The notes: generated from the letters alone by a model not told the origin. 64,000 bases of DNA from Antarcticibacterium flavum (GCF_006159205.1 NZ_CP040812.1:3844001-3908000); one strand, 5' to 3'; shown: positions 25,842-35,770, counted from the first letter of the stretch. Made by a program: numbers and translations.

Positions 25842-28805
25842 TTAGTGTACTTCCAGTGTATTACAGTGAATATGCTGGTCTTCTTTCTTTGTTACCGGTC
25901 GTGTAGCTGAACCGCCATTTTTTGCTTCCAGCATTTGAGTAAGCAACGTGTTTTTTTGCTGTGCTATCTCGTTACGAAGTTCCTGGTCCTTCTCAAGGTC
26001 AAAATAAACAGCACCTTCTACCAGTGTTTTTTCTGCTTTAGCGTAGACGGAGAGTGGATGGTCACTCCACAGTACAACATCTGCCTGCTTTCCTGCCTCC
26101 ACACTACCAACATATTGATCAATGTGTAATAATTTGGCAGGGTTAAGGGTAACGAATTTCCATGCTTCTTCTTCAGAGATATCACCGTATTTCATAGACT
26201 TGGCAGCTTCCTGGTTCAACCTGCGGCTCATCTCGCTGTCATCACTGTTAATGGCTACTGTCACCCCCACATTATGAAGAATTGAGGCGTTATATGGAAT
26301 AGCATCGTTCACCTCATATTTATAGGCCCACCAGTCAGAAAAAGTAGAAGCTCCCACACCGTGCTCTTTCATTTTATCGGCAACCTTATAGCCTTCAAGG
26401 ATATGAGTGAAGGTATTGATCCTGAAGTCAAATGCTTCAGCAACTTTCATCAACATATTGATCTCGCTTTGAATGTAAGAGTGGCTGGTCACATAGCGTT
26501 CGCCGTTAAGGATCTCTACAAGGGTTTCCATTTCCAGGTCCCTTCTAAAGTTCTTATTGTTTTTCTTCTCCTGCTCATAATTCCTGGCCCGTGTAAAATA
26601 ATCTGTGAACACCTGTTCCACACCCATCCTGGTTTGTGGGAACCTGTTGGCATTGCTGCGGTTGGATTGTTTCACGTTCTCTCCCAATGCAAACTTGATA
26701 TACTTTGGAGCTTCTTTGAAAATTAGCCCCTCTGCCGGTGCTCCCCATTTTAGCCTTAAGATGGCTGAGCGGCCTCCAATTGGGTTGGCGCTCCCGTGCA
26801 GTAATTGTACTGTGGTAACTCCCCCGGCAAGGTTCCTGTAAATATTGATATCGGTTGGATCTACCACATCTTCCATGGTAACTTCTGCGGTAGAATTATG
26901 CCCTGCTTCATTGATGGCAGATGCTGCTATATGGGAATGCTCATCGATGATCCCGGAAGTTAAGTGCTTGCCGGTAGCGTCGATAACCCTTGCATTCCCT
27001 GCGTTTAAGTTTTTTCCAACCCTTGTTATCTTTCCGTTGTTTATTAAAACATCGGTTTCCGTAAGGATCCCGTCATTGGTGTTCGTCCATACAGTGGCAT
27101 TCCTGAAAAGAATGTTTTCCTGCTTCGGCATTTCCTTATATCCATATGCCATATTTGGATAGGTTACAGGAACTACATTGGCTACCGTGGTTTTCTTGTC
27201 ATTTTTTGGAGACTCAGGGCCCGCTGTCCTCGTAGCGGTAAATGTCGTCTCATCACCCGCAGGTAATATTGCTTTTCCTGTGATGGTTTTGGCTGTTGAA
27301 GGAACCTGCGCCACTAACCTTGTAAATTTAGCACTGGTAGTATCTGCAGAGGAAATAAGTAAATTCATCCATCCATCGCTGTAGGCGATCTTTGACTTTA
27401 GCTTATTCTCGCCTTCTTTCACTTCTACTTTTGGGGCGGTTGGTTTTCCTGTGATCTTAACCTCATAGGAGGTGTTGTTTACTTTAAGATCATAGGTGCC
27501 GGCAAGGTCAACGGTACTCATATTTTCCAGGATCGCCCTGCGGCCCTGTACCCAGTTCTCATAGATCACGGTCTCCTCCTCAAAATAATCTCCAGAGGTA
27601 ATAATAAAGTTTGCCCAGGCTCCCTGTTTAAGTGTACCAAGGTTATTCTCCTGTTTTAGTGTCCTCGCAGGAACAGTGGTTAGGGCGGCAAGTGCGGCTT
27701 TCTTATCAAGCCCGTAGGAGACTGCCTTTAACAGGTTCTCGCGAAATTTTTTCTCGTCCTTTGAATTATGCATAGTGATAACAAAAGGAACATTGTTCTC
27801 TGCCAGTACTTTTAGATTGGCAGGAGCCTGATTCCACCTTTTCATATCCTGCAGGCTTACATAATTAGCCATAAAGGGATCTTCTACATCATAAGCATCT
27901 GGAAAATCCAGGGGTATAATAAAAGTTGAATTTGAATTTTTCACCTCATTCACTCTTTCATATTCACTACCACTTCCCAGGATCACATAATTTATGTTGA
28001 ATTCCCTGCCTATTTTTCCTGCACGCAGGGCATCAAGCAGGTTATCTGTCTTAAATACCTGTAGCAGGTCCTTGTTTCGGTTTAAGGCCTCCAGTGCAAG
28101 ATCGCGGTTTTTAGAGTTCCCTTTTGAATACCAATCGGCATCCATATAGCTTTGTCTTATCAACGCCATTGCTCCCATAATGGAAGTGGGATATGACTGT
28201 CGCGATTGCACACTTTTATCAAAAGAAAGAAATTGTGAAGACCTGTCGGCGAGGATCCTTTCACCCTCAGTCCCTTCAGGATTAAGAGCAACAAGCACTC
28301 CGGTACCTCTTATGATCCCATCGGGCATATGGGTGTTTACAACTCCAAACCCTCCTTTGTGTAATTTTCCTGCCTCTTCTTTATTAAAACTAAAATGCTT
28401 TACAGCATCTGTTTCGGGCCTAATGTGATCATTCCAGTAGTATCCTTCCCTTTCAGCTTCGTACTGCGGCTGGTTAGAATTGTTGTTGGAGCGTTGAGGT
28501 TTTTTGATACCAAATTCACTGTAGAGGTCAATAAACGAAGAATAGACTTCTTTCCCTTCCAGATCGATTCTATGGCTGTTAGCGGGTACATTTATTGTTT
28601 TGCCAATGGCGGTGATCTTACCATCTCTTACTGCAAACATGCCATTTTCAATCACTGTATTGGGATCAACATGGATCTTTGCATTCTCAAAGACGGTGTA
28701 ATTGGTGTTCTGTGTTTTAACACCTTCATTGGTAGGAAAATAATCCTGGGCATAAAGGTTTACCCCCACAAATAAGAGGATGCACAGTAGAAATTTTAAT
28801 TTCAT
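25842..28805 (-). CDS. Double-length amidohydrolase: degenerate N-half fused to an intact C-half
   Basis: A 987-aa exported protein with a signal peptide (MKLKFLLCILLFVGVNLYAQ). Residues from about 30 to 420 form one amidohydrolase module whose metal motif is lost (YSSFIDLYSEFG). A beta-rich linker follows, then a second module whose barrel starts LTSGIIDEHSHIAAS, followed by GGVTTVQLLHGSANPIGG, FTHILEGYKV and INSDDSEMSRR, giving a complete set of likely His/Asp ligands. It ends with NPAKLLHIDQYVGSVEAGKQADVVLW. Probable role is periplasmic hydrolysis of an amide or cyclic amide. With the downstream gene there are three modules in the operon, only one apparently catalytic. Confidence 0.87.
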   Translation of the reverse strand: MKLKFLLCILLFVGVNLYAQDYFPTNEGVKTQNTNYTVFENAKIHVDPNTVIENGMFAVRDGKITAIGKTINVPANSHRIDLEGKEVYSSFIDLYSEFGIKKPQRSNNNSNQPQYEAEREGYYWNDHIRPETDAVKHFSFNKEEAGKLHKGGFGVVNTHMPDGIIRGTGVLVALNPEGTEGERILADRSSQFLSFDKSVQSRQSYPTSIMGAMALIRQSYMDADWYSKGNSKNRDLALEALNRNKDLLQVFKTDNLLDALRAGKIGREFNINYVILGSGSEYERVNEVKNSNSTFIIPLDFPDAYDVEDPFMANYVSLQDMKRWNQAPANLKVLAENNVPFVITMHNSKDEKKFRENLLKAVSYGLDKKAALAALTTVPARTLKQENNLGTLKQGAWANFIITSGDYFEEETVIYENWVQGRRAILENMSTVDLAGTYDLKVNNTSYEVKITGKPTAPKVEVKEGENKLKSKIAYSDGWMNLLISSADTTSAKFTRLVAQVPSTAKTITGKAILPAGDETTFTATRTAGPESPKNDKKTTVANVVPVTYPNMAYGYKEMPKQENILFRNATVWTNTNDGILTETDVLINNGKITRVGKNLNAGNARVIDATGKHLTSGIIDEHSHIAASAINEAGHNSTAEVTMEDVVDPTDINIYRNLAGGVTTVQLLHGSANPIGGRSAILRLKWGAPAEGLIFKEAPKYIKFALGENVKQSNRSNANRFPQTRMGVEQVFTDYFTRARNYEQEKKNNKNFRRDLEMETLVEILNGERYVTSHSYIQSEINMLMKVAEAFDFRINTFTHILEGYKVADKMKEHGVGASTFSDWWAYKYEVNDAIPYNASILHNVGVTVAINSDDSEMSRRLNQEAAKSMKYGDISEEEAWKFVTLNPAKLLHIDQYVGSVEAGKQADVVLWSDHPLSVYAKAEKTLVEGAVYFDLEKDQELRNEIAQQKNTLLTQMLEAKNGGSATRPVTKKEDQHIHCNTLEVH

Positions 28806-28878
28806 AAATTTTGGGTTATGTGTTATTGGAAAATATAAGGGCAGAATTTAGGAAAATTTTAATAAAACAGAAGTTAAT

Positions 28879-29952
28879 TTAAAAGGCATTTTCCACATCA
28901 TCAAAATAATTCACTAAAAGTGCGACTACATAGCTGTAGCTTTTCATTCCATCCTGCTGGTTATTTGCTTTTAAGAAGCTGTTATAACTATAGAGGAATA
29001 AAGGTTCAAATGGATTTTGATGCCTCGCCCAAAATTCCCGGACCTCCCGGTAATTTTCCATTATACCAAAATTTATTCCTTTAACAAGTTCCTCGGCCTG
29101 GGGCCTATCCCTTATATATAGTTCATTTAAACAATAACGAAGGGCAAAGGTGAGCCCGGAGTATCTAAAATAGGGATCCGGATGATTCATAGTTGCCAGG
29201 CAGGCGATGAAATTTGCTTCATTTTCCTTGGCAAATCCCAGTTGATGACCTATTTCGTGGCTAGCCGTGGTAGGGATCTTGTAGCGTACAATATTAGTGT
29301 TCACCTGTGCTTCATTGGTCAAAGGATTCAAATATCCATTGAATCCCATATAGGTAAGGGGAATACTATAAAGGGAACGCTTCAGGCTTTTCCCATCATA
29401 GGTTAGTTTGGGATATTCCTCCTTTAAATAATCAAAACCTTCTACCGTAGTTCTCAGGAGATCTCCCTTTTTGAATCTGTAAGGTACTTTTAAGCTATCA
29501 TTCCCGGTGAGTTCCAGTTGCACTTCGTTAGACCTTTCTATGAGGGTTCTGGTGAGTTTGACCAGCTCCTCGGTATTATAATCATTTTTGATCTTTAGGG
29601 TTTTATGGAGTGGTAGGCGGTAATAATTAAGGCCCCAGAATAAATGAAAACAACCATATACAATAGATGCAAAGGCAAATACCTGCAGTACCCATTTTTT
29701 TGGATTTCTGAACTTCGTATTTATCCTAATGGCGATCCACCTGATTATGGAGATGATAAAGAATGCATATAACAGGTCACCCAGGGAAAACGGAAGAAAC
29801 CCCAGGGGATATCTCATAAACTGGGAAATATAGGGATATAGACCGGTACTGTACCAGGTCTCTACAAACTGGGGATATCCTGCAATGATCTTCACTGCAA
29901 TGTATTGAAGGGGCAACAAAATGGCCAGAATGAGTCCCGTGTATCTTTTCAC
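28879..29952 (-). CDS. DUF3810 family membrane protein with HExxH motif
   Basis: A 357-aa protein with three N-terminal membrane segments (residues about 5-25, 50-72 and 88-108) and a soluble C-terminal domain. The zinc-peptidase motif HEIGH is at 232-236 (TTASHEIGHQLGF), followed by ENEANF, a plausible third ligand. DUF3810 is a Bacteroidota-typical family not functionally described to my knowledge. The motif and topology suggest a membrane-anchored metalloprotease with its active site outside the cytoplasm. It is divergent from pepD and stands alone. Confidence 0.85.
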   Translation of the reverse strand: MKRYTGLILAILLPLQYIAVKIIAGYPQFVETWYSTGLYPYISQFMRYPLGFLPFSLGDLLYAFFIISIIRWIAIRINTKFRNPKKWVLQVFAFASIVYGCFHLFWGLNYYRLPLHKTLKIKNDYNTEELVKLTRTLIERSNEVQLELTGNDSLKVPYRFKKGDLLRTTVEGFDYLKEEYPKLTYDGKSLKRSLYSIPLTYMGFNGYLNPLTNEAQVNTNIVRYKIPTTASHEIGHQLGFAKENEANFIACLATMNHPDPYFRYSGLTFALRYCLNELYIRDRPQAEELVKGINFGIMENYREVREFWARHQNPFEPLFLYSYNSFLKANNQQDGMKSYSYVVALLVNYFDDVENAF

Positions 29953-30188
29953 AAGCTAAAATTACAAACTAATAAAGGACCCGCAAATTTTCATGCTTTG
30001 TTAATTACCAATATCTTTGTGAAGGTACCAATAAAAAAGGTTTCACAAATTTTCTTTTTAGCTGAAAAGTTACAGGAAGGAGATAATTATTAGATACCTG
30101 TTAATTTCCTTTGAATCAAGGATAACTTATCCGGGTATTTGCTGAAGCCTATCAGGTATTTTAAACAAACTAACAAAAATTAATATCT

Positions 30189-31648
30189 ATGAATGATGAA
30201 ATAAGGGCCCTTGAGCCGCGTGAACTCTGGAATAAATTTGCAGATCTTAATGAAGTTCCAAGACCATCGAAAAAAGAGGAAAGGGTCATTGAATTCATTA
30301 AGAAATTTGGCAATGGATTGAAACTGGAAACAGAGGTAGATAAGGTGGGGAATGTCGTTATTCGTAAACCTGCTACTCCTGGAATGGAAAATAAAAAACC
30401 GGTGATCCTGCAGTCGCACCTGGATATGGTACATCAAAAGAATAACGATACTTCTTTCAATTTTGAGCAGCAGGGAATTGATATGTATGTTGATGGGGAT
30501 TGGGTTCGTGCTAAAGGTACGACCCTGGGGGCCGATAATGGTCTTGGAGTGGCCACTATGATGGCGATCCTTGAAAGCAAGAATATTGACCATCCCGCCC
30601 TGGAAGCACTTTTCACAATTGATGAAGAAACCGGGATGACCGGTGCCAAAGGGCTGGAGCCGGGAATGCTTAAGGGGGAGATCCTGCTTAACCTGGATAC
30701 TGAGGAAGATGATGAGATTGGAATTGGTTGTGCCGGGGGGTGGATATTACTGCCTCTGGAACTTACCAGGAAGAAGAGGTCCTAGCCGGGGTAGCAGCAT
30801 TTAGTATCACAGTGAGAGGGCTTACAGGCGGACATTCTGGAATGGACATTATCAAAGGACTGGGGAACGCCAATAAACTAATGAACCGGCTGCTTTACAG
30901 GGCATCTGAGGAGCTTGAACTTAGAGTGGCAGAAATTAACGGGGGGGGACTTCGAAATGCCATCCCTCGTGAAAGCGAAGCTGTTGTTGTAATAGATGAG
31001 ATGCAGGTTAAAGTCTTTAAAGCGGAAATGGACAAGGCTGTTGAGGCTATCAAAACCGAATTTTCCACTTTGGAAACTAAACTTTCAATTTCTATTGAAG
31101 AAACAAAAGTTCCTGAAAATGTAATGAACCTATTGAGCCAGGAGGTATTGCTCAAAACAGTATATGCTGCGCATAATGGCGTGTACAGGATGAGCCCGGA
31201 TATTGAGGGCCTTGTAGAGACTTCCAATAATATTGCAAAGGTTGAGGTGAAAGAGGGAAATATTAATATTAAGTGCCTTACAAGATCCTCTGTAGATTCG
31301 ACAAAAGAAGATCTTGCCAATAGTTTAACAGCAGTTTTTGAACTTGCAGGTTATGAGGTGGAAAAGTCTGGTGATTACCCGGGTTGGGCCCCAAACCGAA
31401 ATTCAGATATTCTTAAGGTGCTTGATGAGCTTTATCAAAAAATGAATAATGAAAAGGCAAATATTGCAGCATGTCATGCGGGTCTCGAGTGCGGGATCAT
31501 TGGGCAGCATTATCCAGACCTTGATATGATCTCCTTTGGCCCAACAATTAGAGGTGCACATTCACCAGATGAGCGGGCAAGTATATCATCTGCCCAAAAA
31601 TACTGGAAATTTGTATTGGAGATCCTTAAAAATATTCCGCAGAATTAA
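30189..31648 (+). pseudogene. pepD: Aminoacyl-histidine dipeptidase, broken by a single-base frameshift
   Basis: Two frames give the two parts of one M20-family peptidase of about 486 aa. The first part has the metal residues HLDMVHQK (His77, Asp79), GADNGLG (Asp116) and DEETGMTGA (catalytic Glu146, ligand Glu147), then passes a run of six G (30735-30740) after GIGCAG and leaves frame. The second part continues VDITASGTYQEEEVL, GHSGMDII and the C-terminal metal His region (GPTIRGAHSPDER). Adding one G to the run restores the expected CAGGVDITASG. Either the gene is inactivated or the base call is wrong. No other lesion is visible, which favours a recent event or an error. Confidence 0.85.
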
Positions 31649-31665
31649 AATTAAAGAAGCGAAAA

Positions 31666-31703
31666 ACAAAAAGGGCCAATTCCACAAAGAATTGGCCCTT
31701 TAA
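31666..31703. terminator. Bidirectional terminator between pepD and the cyclophilin-FKBP gene
   Basis: A perfect 12-bp stem (AAAGGGCCAATT at 31670-31681 with AATTGGCCCTTT at 31690-31701), with A-rich and T-rich flanks, can end transcription from both convergent genes. Confidence 0.85.
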
Positions 31704-31722
31704 TATTTAGAAATTTAAGTAT

Positions 31723-32847
31723 CTATTCCTGGATGCCTACCATTTCCACCTGGAAAATAAGATCGGCATTTGGTGGGATCACACCACCGGCACCACCGGG
31801 ACCATATGCGAGGTGAGAAGGGATAAATAAAACAGCCTTGTCACCAACCCTCATTTGCTGTAAACCTTCTTTAAAGCCCGGGATCATTTGAGCATCGGCA
31901 CCAATTGGAGTAACCATTGGGCCATAACCACCCTGGGCAGCCCTTTGCTGATTAAAGATCCCAAGTTCCCTGGCCAGTTCTTCCTTATTGGTATCAAAGA
32001 CACCACCATTGTCAAAATAACCTTCATAAAGTACCTGTACCTGGTCTGTCATTGCAGGTTTTGGGCCTTCCCCACGTTCCAGATAATGAATTTGCAGGCC
32101 ACTTTCAAGTTCCTCAGCTTCTTCCTTAAGAGCATTGAACCTTTCAGCATTCTCAGCCTGTGCTGCTTCCTGTTGCCTGGCAAGTTCTTCCTCGTCTGCC
32201 TTTATTTGTGCCAGCCTGTCCTCAAATTCTTTTGGGGCATTGAAGTCTTTTGCAGCTTTTCCTTTACGAATAATGTTCAATTTTTCGATCACCACATCCT
32301 GTACAGGCCTGTCCTGTGGACCTGTTTCCATTTGACCAATACTATCTACAACTTCCTGGCCCTCTATTACTTTTCCAAAAATAGTATGGCGTCCATCCAG
32401 CCAGGGAGTTTCTGCCAGGGTTACAAAGAACTGGCTCCCGTTGGTGCCGGGACCTGCATTGGCCATTGAAAGATATCCTTTTGAGTCGTGAGTTAGATCA
32501 TCCATGGTCTCATCTGGAAATCTATAACCCGGTCCACCGCTGCCGGTTCCCTGTGGATCACCACCCTGGATCATAAAATCCTTGATCACCCGGTGAAACT
32601 TGATCCCGTCATAGAATTTTTTTCCCTTGTATGTGCTGTCTACCATACTATGGCTGTCCCCTTCAGCCAGCGAAACAAAATTGGCGACTGTAAGTGGGGT
32701 TTGGTCATAGTACAATTCTGCAAGGAAAGTTCCTTTATTGGTATTAAATTCAGCATAAAGGCCATCCTCAAGATCGGGATAGTCTTCCTTACAACTTGTA
32801 AAGCCAAGAATAATTGATAAAACAATTAGCAAATTCACTTTTTTCAT
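31723..32847 (-). CDS. Lipoprotein peptidyl-prolyl isomerase: cyclophilin fused to FKBP
   Basis: A 374-aa protein with a lipoprotein signal (LGFTSC, Cys19). Residues about 30-200 are a cyclophilin domain (FVSLAEG, FHRVIKDFMIQGGDPQGTG, AGPGTNGSQFFVTLAETPWLDG, HTIFGKVIEG). A coiled-coil linker rich in Glu/Ala follows (about 205-250), then an FKBP domain (DQVQVLYEGYFDNGGVFDT, MIPGFKEGLQQMRVGDKAVLFIPSHLAYG). Two unrelated proline-isomerase folds in one periplasm-facing lipoprotein fit an outer-envelope folding factor. It lies 70 bp from gldI, another FKBP lipoprotein. Confidence 0.92.
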   Translation of the reverse strand: MKKVNLLIVLSIILGFTSCKEDYPDLEDGLYAEFNTNKGTFLAELYYDQTPLTVANFVSLAEGDSHSMVDSTYKGKKFYDGIKFHRVIKDFMIQGGDPQGTGSGGPGYRFPDETMDDLTHDSKGYLSMANAGPGTNGSQFFVTLAETPWLDGRHTIFGKVIEGQEVVDSIGQMETGPQDRPVQDVVIEKLNIIRKGKAAKDFNAPKEFEDRLAQIKADEEELARQQEAAQAENAERFNALKEEAEELESGLQIHYLERGEGPKPAMTDQVQVLYEGYFDNGGVFDTNKEELARELGIFNQQRAAQGGYGPMVTPIGADAQMIPGFKEGLQQMRVGDKAVLFIPSHLAYGPGGAGGVIPPNADLIFQVEMVGIQE

Positions 32848-32917
32848 AAATTGATTTTTGAAGTTAGGGGCTTTTTTAAAAAGCGGTAGATCCCGCTTCT
32901 AAAGCCGTGGGTTATTT

Positions 32918-33478
32918 TTAATTTCTGGGTTGCTCTTCCTCGGTTATTGAGTGAAGGGTTACTTTTGTTCTAATGGGAAGATTTGTTCCTATTTTATCTT
33001 TATCGCCGTAATATCCAAATGCTTTGTGAGATGGAAAAATAAAGGTTACCACTTCTCCTTCTTTCATAAGTTTAAGACCTTCACGTAATCCTCCAAATAG
33101 CTCTTCTTTATCCATTGCGTATCTTCTGGTGGGAATCTCCCCCTCGGCATAGATCACCTGCCCCTCGATATCTGTTATGCTGTAATCAAACCTTACCACA
33201 TCTCCAAATTCCGGGGTTTCTGTATTGGAAGGGTCTGTAGCCCTCTTATTATAATAATACCAAAAGCCGCTGTTGGATGCAAAATACTCGTTTGCAGAAT
33301 CCCTTTCTATGACTTCCAGGATCTCTGCTTCTTCCCTGGCGACCAGTTCCCGGTTGCGTTCAATAGATTCATTGATAAAGGATCCAGATTTTTGTGTTAC
33401 GGGACGCCGTGCTTCTGGTGATTTACAGCCCGAAAGGACCGTAATAAAAACTAATAATATATAGGTGTACTTCTTCAT
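32918..33478 (-). CDS. gldI: Gliding-motility FKBP-type isomerase lipoprotein
   Basis: A 186-aa lipoprotein (VLSGC, Cys18) with a C-terminal FKBP domain (EFGDVVRFDYSITDIEGQVIY, LREGLKLMKEGEVVTFIFPSHKAFGYYGD). GldI is needed for gliding in Flavobacterium johnsoniae and is thought to fold Gld/Spr proteins in the periplasm. The N-terminal INESIERNRELVAREEAEI helix and the GFWYYYNK strand match GldI. The start overlaps the stop of nrnA by 4 bp (ATGA). Other gld genes are not in this window, so motility is suggested, not shown. Confidence 0.85.
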   Translation of the reverse strand: MKKYTYILLVFITVLSGCKSPEARRPVTQKSGSFINESIERNRELVAREEAEILEVIERDSANEYFASNSGFWYYYNKRATDPSNTETPEFGDVVRFDYSITDIEGQVIYAEGEIPTRRYAMDKEELFGGLREGLKLMKEGEVVTFIFPSHKAFGYYGDKDKIGTNLPIRTKVTLHSITEEEQPRN

Positions 33479-34491
33479 AAACTCAATTCCTCTTTGTACT
33501 GGGGGAGGATGGTGTTGAATTTCGTAATGGTATCTTCCATTGAAAGCTCACTTCTCCCGCCTGCGGCATTAAGATGTCCCCCGCCATTAAAATGCGCACG
33601 TGCAAATTTGTTTACAGAAAAATTACCTTTTGATCTAAGGCTCATTTTGATCATTCCATCTGCTTTATGCTCTATAAAAATTACTGCAAATATAATTCCT
33701 TCAATTGCAAGACCATAATTTACAAATCCCTCTGTATCACCTTTCTGGAAGTTATACCTGTCCAGCTCTTCCTGGGAAAGTGTGATATAAGCTGTTCTAA
33801 GGTCCTTATTAACATGAAGGTTTTGCAAAGCCACGCCCAGCAACTGGATCCTGTTTTTAGAAAAACTATCAAAAACATTGGAATGTATGGTATTATTATC
33901 TGCTCCCTTATCGATAAGGTCTGCAATAACACGGTGGGTGTCACCGGTGGTTGCCCTGTACCTAAAGGAGCCGGTATCTGTCATTATACCGGTATACAGG
34001 CAGGTTGCGATCTCTGGAGTGATATATTTAAGTGCCCTTAGTTTTTGAAGAAATTTGTAAACCATCTGGCAGGTCGAGCTCAGACTTGCATCACTGTAGG
34101 TATGGTCGGCATAATCTGAAGGTTCCGGGTGGTGGTCTATCATGATAAAAGTAGCCTCAGCCTGACTAAGCGGTTCTACCATATCACCGGCCCTTTCCAG
34201 CATATTAAAATCCAGGGTAAATATAATATCTGCATCCTGAATTAAGCGGTCGCAGGCTTCTTTATTACCTTCATAGATTTGAATTTCCTCGCTACCAGGT
34301 AACCATTTAAGGAATTGAGGGAAATCATTGGGCGCGATAACAGTGGTTTCGTGGCCTTTTTCCTTTAAAAAATGATATAATCCAAGGGAGGAACCTATGG
34401 CATCACCGTCCGGGCCTTTGTGAGGAACTATCACAATTCTGTTAGACTGTGAAAGGGCAGATGTGATCTCTAAAATGCTTTGTTCTATCAT
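33475..34491 (-). CDS. nrnA: DHH-family bifunctional oligoribonuclease/PAP phosphatase
   Basis: A phosphoesterase of 338 aa when started at the Met ending at 34491 (MIEQSILEITSALSQ). The DHH core shows VPHKGPDGDAIGSSLG near the N-terminus, ITLDFNMLERAG, IMIDHHPEP (the DHH motif) and the C-terminal DHHA1 loop FNGGGHLNAAGG. It degrades nanoRNA and 3'-phosphoadenosine phosphate. A longer frame to 34587 exists, but its first 32 residues do not resemble the family. It is coupled to gldI by a 4-bp overlap. Confidence 0.9.
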   Translation of the reverse strand: MIEQSILEITSALSQSNRIVIVPHKGPDGDAIGSSLGLYHFLKEKGHETTVIAPNDFPQFLKWLPGSEEIQIYEGNKEACDRLIQDADIIFTLDFNMLERAGDMVEPLSQAEATFIMIDHHPEPSDYADHTYSDASLSSTCQMVYKFLQKLRALKYITPEIATCLYTGIMTDTGSFRYRATTGDTHRVIADLIDKGADNNTIHSNVFDSFSKNRIQLLGVALQNLHVNKDLRTAYITLSQEELDRYNFQKGDTEGFVNYGLAIEGIIFAVIFIEHKADGMIKMSLRSKGNFSVNKFARAHFNGGGHLNAAGGRSELSMEDTITKFNTILPQYKEELSL

Positions 34492-34637
34492 TGTAAAATA
34501 TAAAATACCCTGAAGCATACTCAACAAGGTACTATGTTGAAAAAATGAAAACAGCTTTGCCTTAAGGGTTAGTGCTCCATTTCTCACTTAGTGAGTAAAG
34601 ATACAATTTAATAATACCCGGCTAATAAACCAATCTG

Positions 34638-34645
34638 TATTTTTG
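34638..34645 (+). promoter_or_regulatory. Candidate -7 element for the PhoD-like gene
   Basis: TATTTTTG matches TAnnTTTG and is 21 bp upstream of the preferred ATG at 34667. A further in-frame start at 34643 would overlap it, so the downstream start is more likely. Confidence 0.4.
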
Positions 34646-34666
34646 TATTCAACAAAACAACAAAAA

Positions 34667-35707
34667 ATGAAGGTAATTCTATCGCTCTTTTTAAGCTTTT
34701 TTCTTTTTATTTCCTGCGGAAGTATTCAAAAGGCGCCTCAACCTGAAGCCAGTAAATCTTCTGGAACCTATGATTATGTCATTGCCTTTGGGAGTTGTAA
34801 CCGGCAGGATGAAGCCCAGCCTTTATGGGATGCAATTATAGAGGAAACACCCGACCTTTTTCTTTGGGGTGGTGATAATATTTATGCAGATACAGATGAC
34901 ATGGCACAGCTGGAAGCCGATTACCATACACAGAAGAATCAACCAGATTATAAGAAATTACTGGTAACCACCCCGGTTATGGGTACCTGGGACGATCACG
35001 ATTACGGGAATAATGATGCGGGGGAGGAATGGGAATATAAAAATGAAAGTCAGCAACTGTTCCTCGATTTTTTTGATGTTCCAAAAGATGATGACCGCAG
35101 GAAAAGGGAAGGGGTTTACCATTCCAGAACAATTGAGGAGGCAGGCAAATCCTTAAAAATAATTGTTCTGGATACACGCTATTTCAGGACAAAATTAGAG
35201 CCTGGAACACAACCTGGCCAACGCTATAAAATAAATGACAAAGGCACAGTCCTGGGAGCAGAACAATGGAAATGGCTGGAAAATGAATTGAGTAATAGTA
35301 AGAGTGATTATAACCTGATATTAAGTTCCATACAAGTACTTTCAGCAGAACACGGGTTTGAGACCTGGGGCAATTTTCCTTCAGAAGTGGAAAGGCTTGA
35401 AAAACTTTTAGGGAATTCCGGAGCAAAAAATGTTATAATCCTTAGTGGGGACAGGCATATTTCAGAATTTTCAGAAAAAGATGTAGATGGTTTGGATTAT
35501 AAACTTGTGGATTTTACTTCGAGCGGGATGACGCACTCGTATGCCGGTTTTAGCGGGGAGCCTAATAAATATAGAGTAGGTGAGGTGGTAAGCGATTTAA
35601 GCTTTGGGATTTTAAAGTTTGATTTTGAAACAGGAAAGGTGAGAATGGAGATGCGTGGTCCTGGAAATATACTTCAACAGGAATATACCGTACACTATAG
35701 GGATTAG
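34667..35707 (+). CDS. Alkaline phosphatase D-like lipoprotein (PhoD family)
   Basis: A 346-aa protein with a lipoprotein signal (FISCGS, Cys17). The metallophosphoesterase core has FGSCNRQDEAQPLW, LFLWGGDNIYAD, TWDDHDYGNND and LSGDRHISEF, in the order of the PhoD-like family. These hydrolyse phosphodiesters or monoesters on the cell surface. The protein lacks the long N-terminal PhoD_N domain and the Tat signal of Bacillus PhoD, so it is an anchored relative. It precedes ndk on the same strand by 116 bp, with a separate ndk promoter. Confidence 0.88.
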   Translation: MKVILSLFLSFFLFISCGSIQKAPQPEASKSSGTYDYVIAFGSCNRQDEAQPLWDAIIEETPDLFLWGGDNIYADTDDMAQLEADYHTQKNQPDYKKLLVTTPVMGTWDDHDYGNNDAGEEWEYKNESQQLFLDFFDVPKDDDRRKREGVYHSRTIEEAGKSLKIIVLDTRYFRTKLEPGTQPGQRYKINDKGTVLGAEQWKWLENELSNSKSDYNLILSSIQVLSAEHGFETWGNFPSEVERLEKLLGNSGAKNVIILSGDRHISEFSEKDVDGLDYKLVDFTSSGMTHSYAGFSGEPNKYRVGEVVSDLSFGILKFDFETGKVRMEMRGPGNILQQEYTVHYRD

Positions 35708-35770
35708 ATAATATACATCTGGGATATTTCAGTTGCCTGAAGGCTAAATTCATATAAAACTTAAAGGCGC

